From assembly GCA_035604135.1 (NCBI GenBank), contig DATNJB010000006.1:119436-183435 (forward strand): a stretch of 64,000 nt of DNA, in the 5' to 3' direction. The notes beneath the pieces are model-generated. The model saw only the letters and a list, made by a program, of their open reading frames with translations. It was not told where the DNA came from and did no database searches. The stretch comes from Poindextera sp035604135. GTDB taxonomy: Bacteria > Pseudomonadota > Alphaproteobacteria > Caulobacterales > Caulobacteraceae. Of this stretch, positions 63,548-64,000 are shown in pieces (the stretch's first letter is position 1; every line of letters begins with the position of its first letter). Position numbers and translations under genes: made by a program.

Positions 63548-64000
63548 TTGATCTGCACCACTGCATCCACCTCGACCGCGAAATTGAGCGGCAACCGATA
63601 GACGCCGATCGCCGAGCGGGCGTGGCGCCCGGCATCGCCGAAGGCCTCGACCATCAGGTCAGAGCAGCCGTTCAACACCCGAGGAATCTCGTAGAACTCC
63701 GGCCCAGCCTGCACGAAGCCATTCAGCTTGATCACGCGGACGACCCGGTCGAGGTCGTCTTCGGCCGCCGCCTTCATCTGCGCCAGCAGGTTGAGGCCGC
63801 AGAGGCGCGCCGCCGCGCGCGACTCATCGAGGTCGAGGTCGACGCCGACGATGCCCTTGATACCGCCGCCCGCGTCGATCGATACCTGCCCGGAGATGTG
63901 CACCAGGGAGCCGGTGCGCACGAACGGCACGTAGTTGGCCACCGGCGCGACGGGCGCCGCCAGGCTGAGGCCAAGGGCCGATAGGCGTCGTTCGGCTTCG
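63544..64000 (-). CDS. RidA (YjgF/YER057c/UK114) family protein, 5' end outside window
   Basis: 151 residues visible; the frame stays open to the right edge, so the start lies beyond 64000. EAERRLSALGLSLAAPVAPVANYVPFVRTGSLVHISGQVS is the typical opening of the ~150-residue RidA branch; ARSAIGVYRLPLNFAVEVDAV contains the conserved Arg that binds the carboxylate of enamine/imine intermediates. A GTG at 63942 would wrongly remove the first ~20 residues. RidA hydrolyses reactive 2-aminoacrylate-type intermediates in the cytoplasm. Confidence 0.9.
   Translation of the reverse strand, partial: EAERRLSALGLSLAAPVAPVANYVPFVRTGSLVHISGQVSIDAGGGIKGIVGVDLDLDESRAAARLCGLNLLAQMKAAAEDDLDRVVRVIKLNGFVQAGPEFYEIPRVLNGCSDLMVEAFGDAGRHARSAIGVYRLPLNFAVEVDAVVQIK

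Overview
The window looks like chromosomal housekeeping DNA from a GC-rich alphaproteobacterium, most likely Caulobacterales (Caulobacter/Phenylobacterium-like). The reasons are very high GC with G/C-ended codons, the blocks radA-cvpA-purF, rpsF-rpsR-rplI-dnaB, fabD-fabG-acpP-fabF-mltG and lptF-lptG-lptD-surA-pdxA-rsmA, an hdaA-type DnaA-inactivation gene, an alphaproteobacterial phasin, and GANTC / TTAACCAT motifs at replication genes. I see no rRNA, tRNA, IS element, prophage, CRISPR array or conjugation gene. No stretch over 300 bases lacks a gene.

Layout. 1-7.1 kb: radA-cvpA-purF-SBF transporter (minus strand), a Yip1-type membrane protein (plus), dnaB (minus). 7.2-8.5 kb: rpsF-rpsR-rplI (minus). 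8.7-12.6 kb: a plus-strand operon of sulfurtransferase, ECHDC3-like crotonase and a double-domain family III CoA-transferase, then a minus-strand exported peroxiredoxin. 13.3-19.4 kb: fatty-acid synthesis (fabD, fabG, acpP, fabF) running into mltG, yicC and gmk. 19.4-28.1 kb: a seven-gene minus-strand operon for outer-membrane assembly (lptF, lptG, lptD, surA) continuing into pdxA, rsmA and a nucleoside hydrolase. 28.2-30.5 kb: pepA-holC-I78 inhibitor-like protein. 30.5-37.5 kb: ABC-F ATPase, ndk, purN, purM, rnd, ppx. 37.4-40.4 kb: ppk1 and hdaA, forming hdaA-ppk1-ppx. 40.6-44.1 kb: a GT-C membrane protein and a cyclic-nucleotide-domain patatin. 44.2-49.0 kb: leucine catabolism (mccB, liuC, mccA) plus a DUF1489 gene. 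49.0-52.6 kb: an ArsR/DUF2087 regulator with a clear operator, a second patatin, an isoprenylcysteine methyltransferase-like protein, a truncated AlkB and a small membrane protein. 52.6-58.5 kb: panC, a D,D-carboxypeptidase with SPOR domain, phasin, clpS-clpA. 58.6-64 kb: a methyltransferase, three genes HIT / unknown / secreted unknown, a DUF4287-DUF5655 protein, and ridA-GDPD-GNAT.

Gene packing is extreme. Fifteen adjacent pairs overlap by exactly four bases (ATGA, GTGA or TTGA), so translational coupling is probably the main co-regulation here.

I did not find a convincing undescribed multi-gene system. The best leads are: an apparent ATA start codon behind a perfect Shine-Dalgarno in the DUF1489 gene; a fused CoA-transferase whose first half has His where the catalytic Asp should be, coupled to a crotonase lacking both catalytic Glu; a truncated alkane-hydroxylase-like gene in a small lipid-related operon; a 32-bp near-palindrome in front of the ArsR/DUF2087 gene; and a GANTC site overlapping the predicted hdaA -10. 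All function calls rest on reading motifs by eye; no database search was run.
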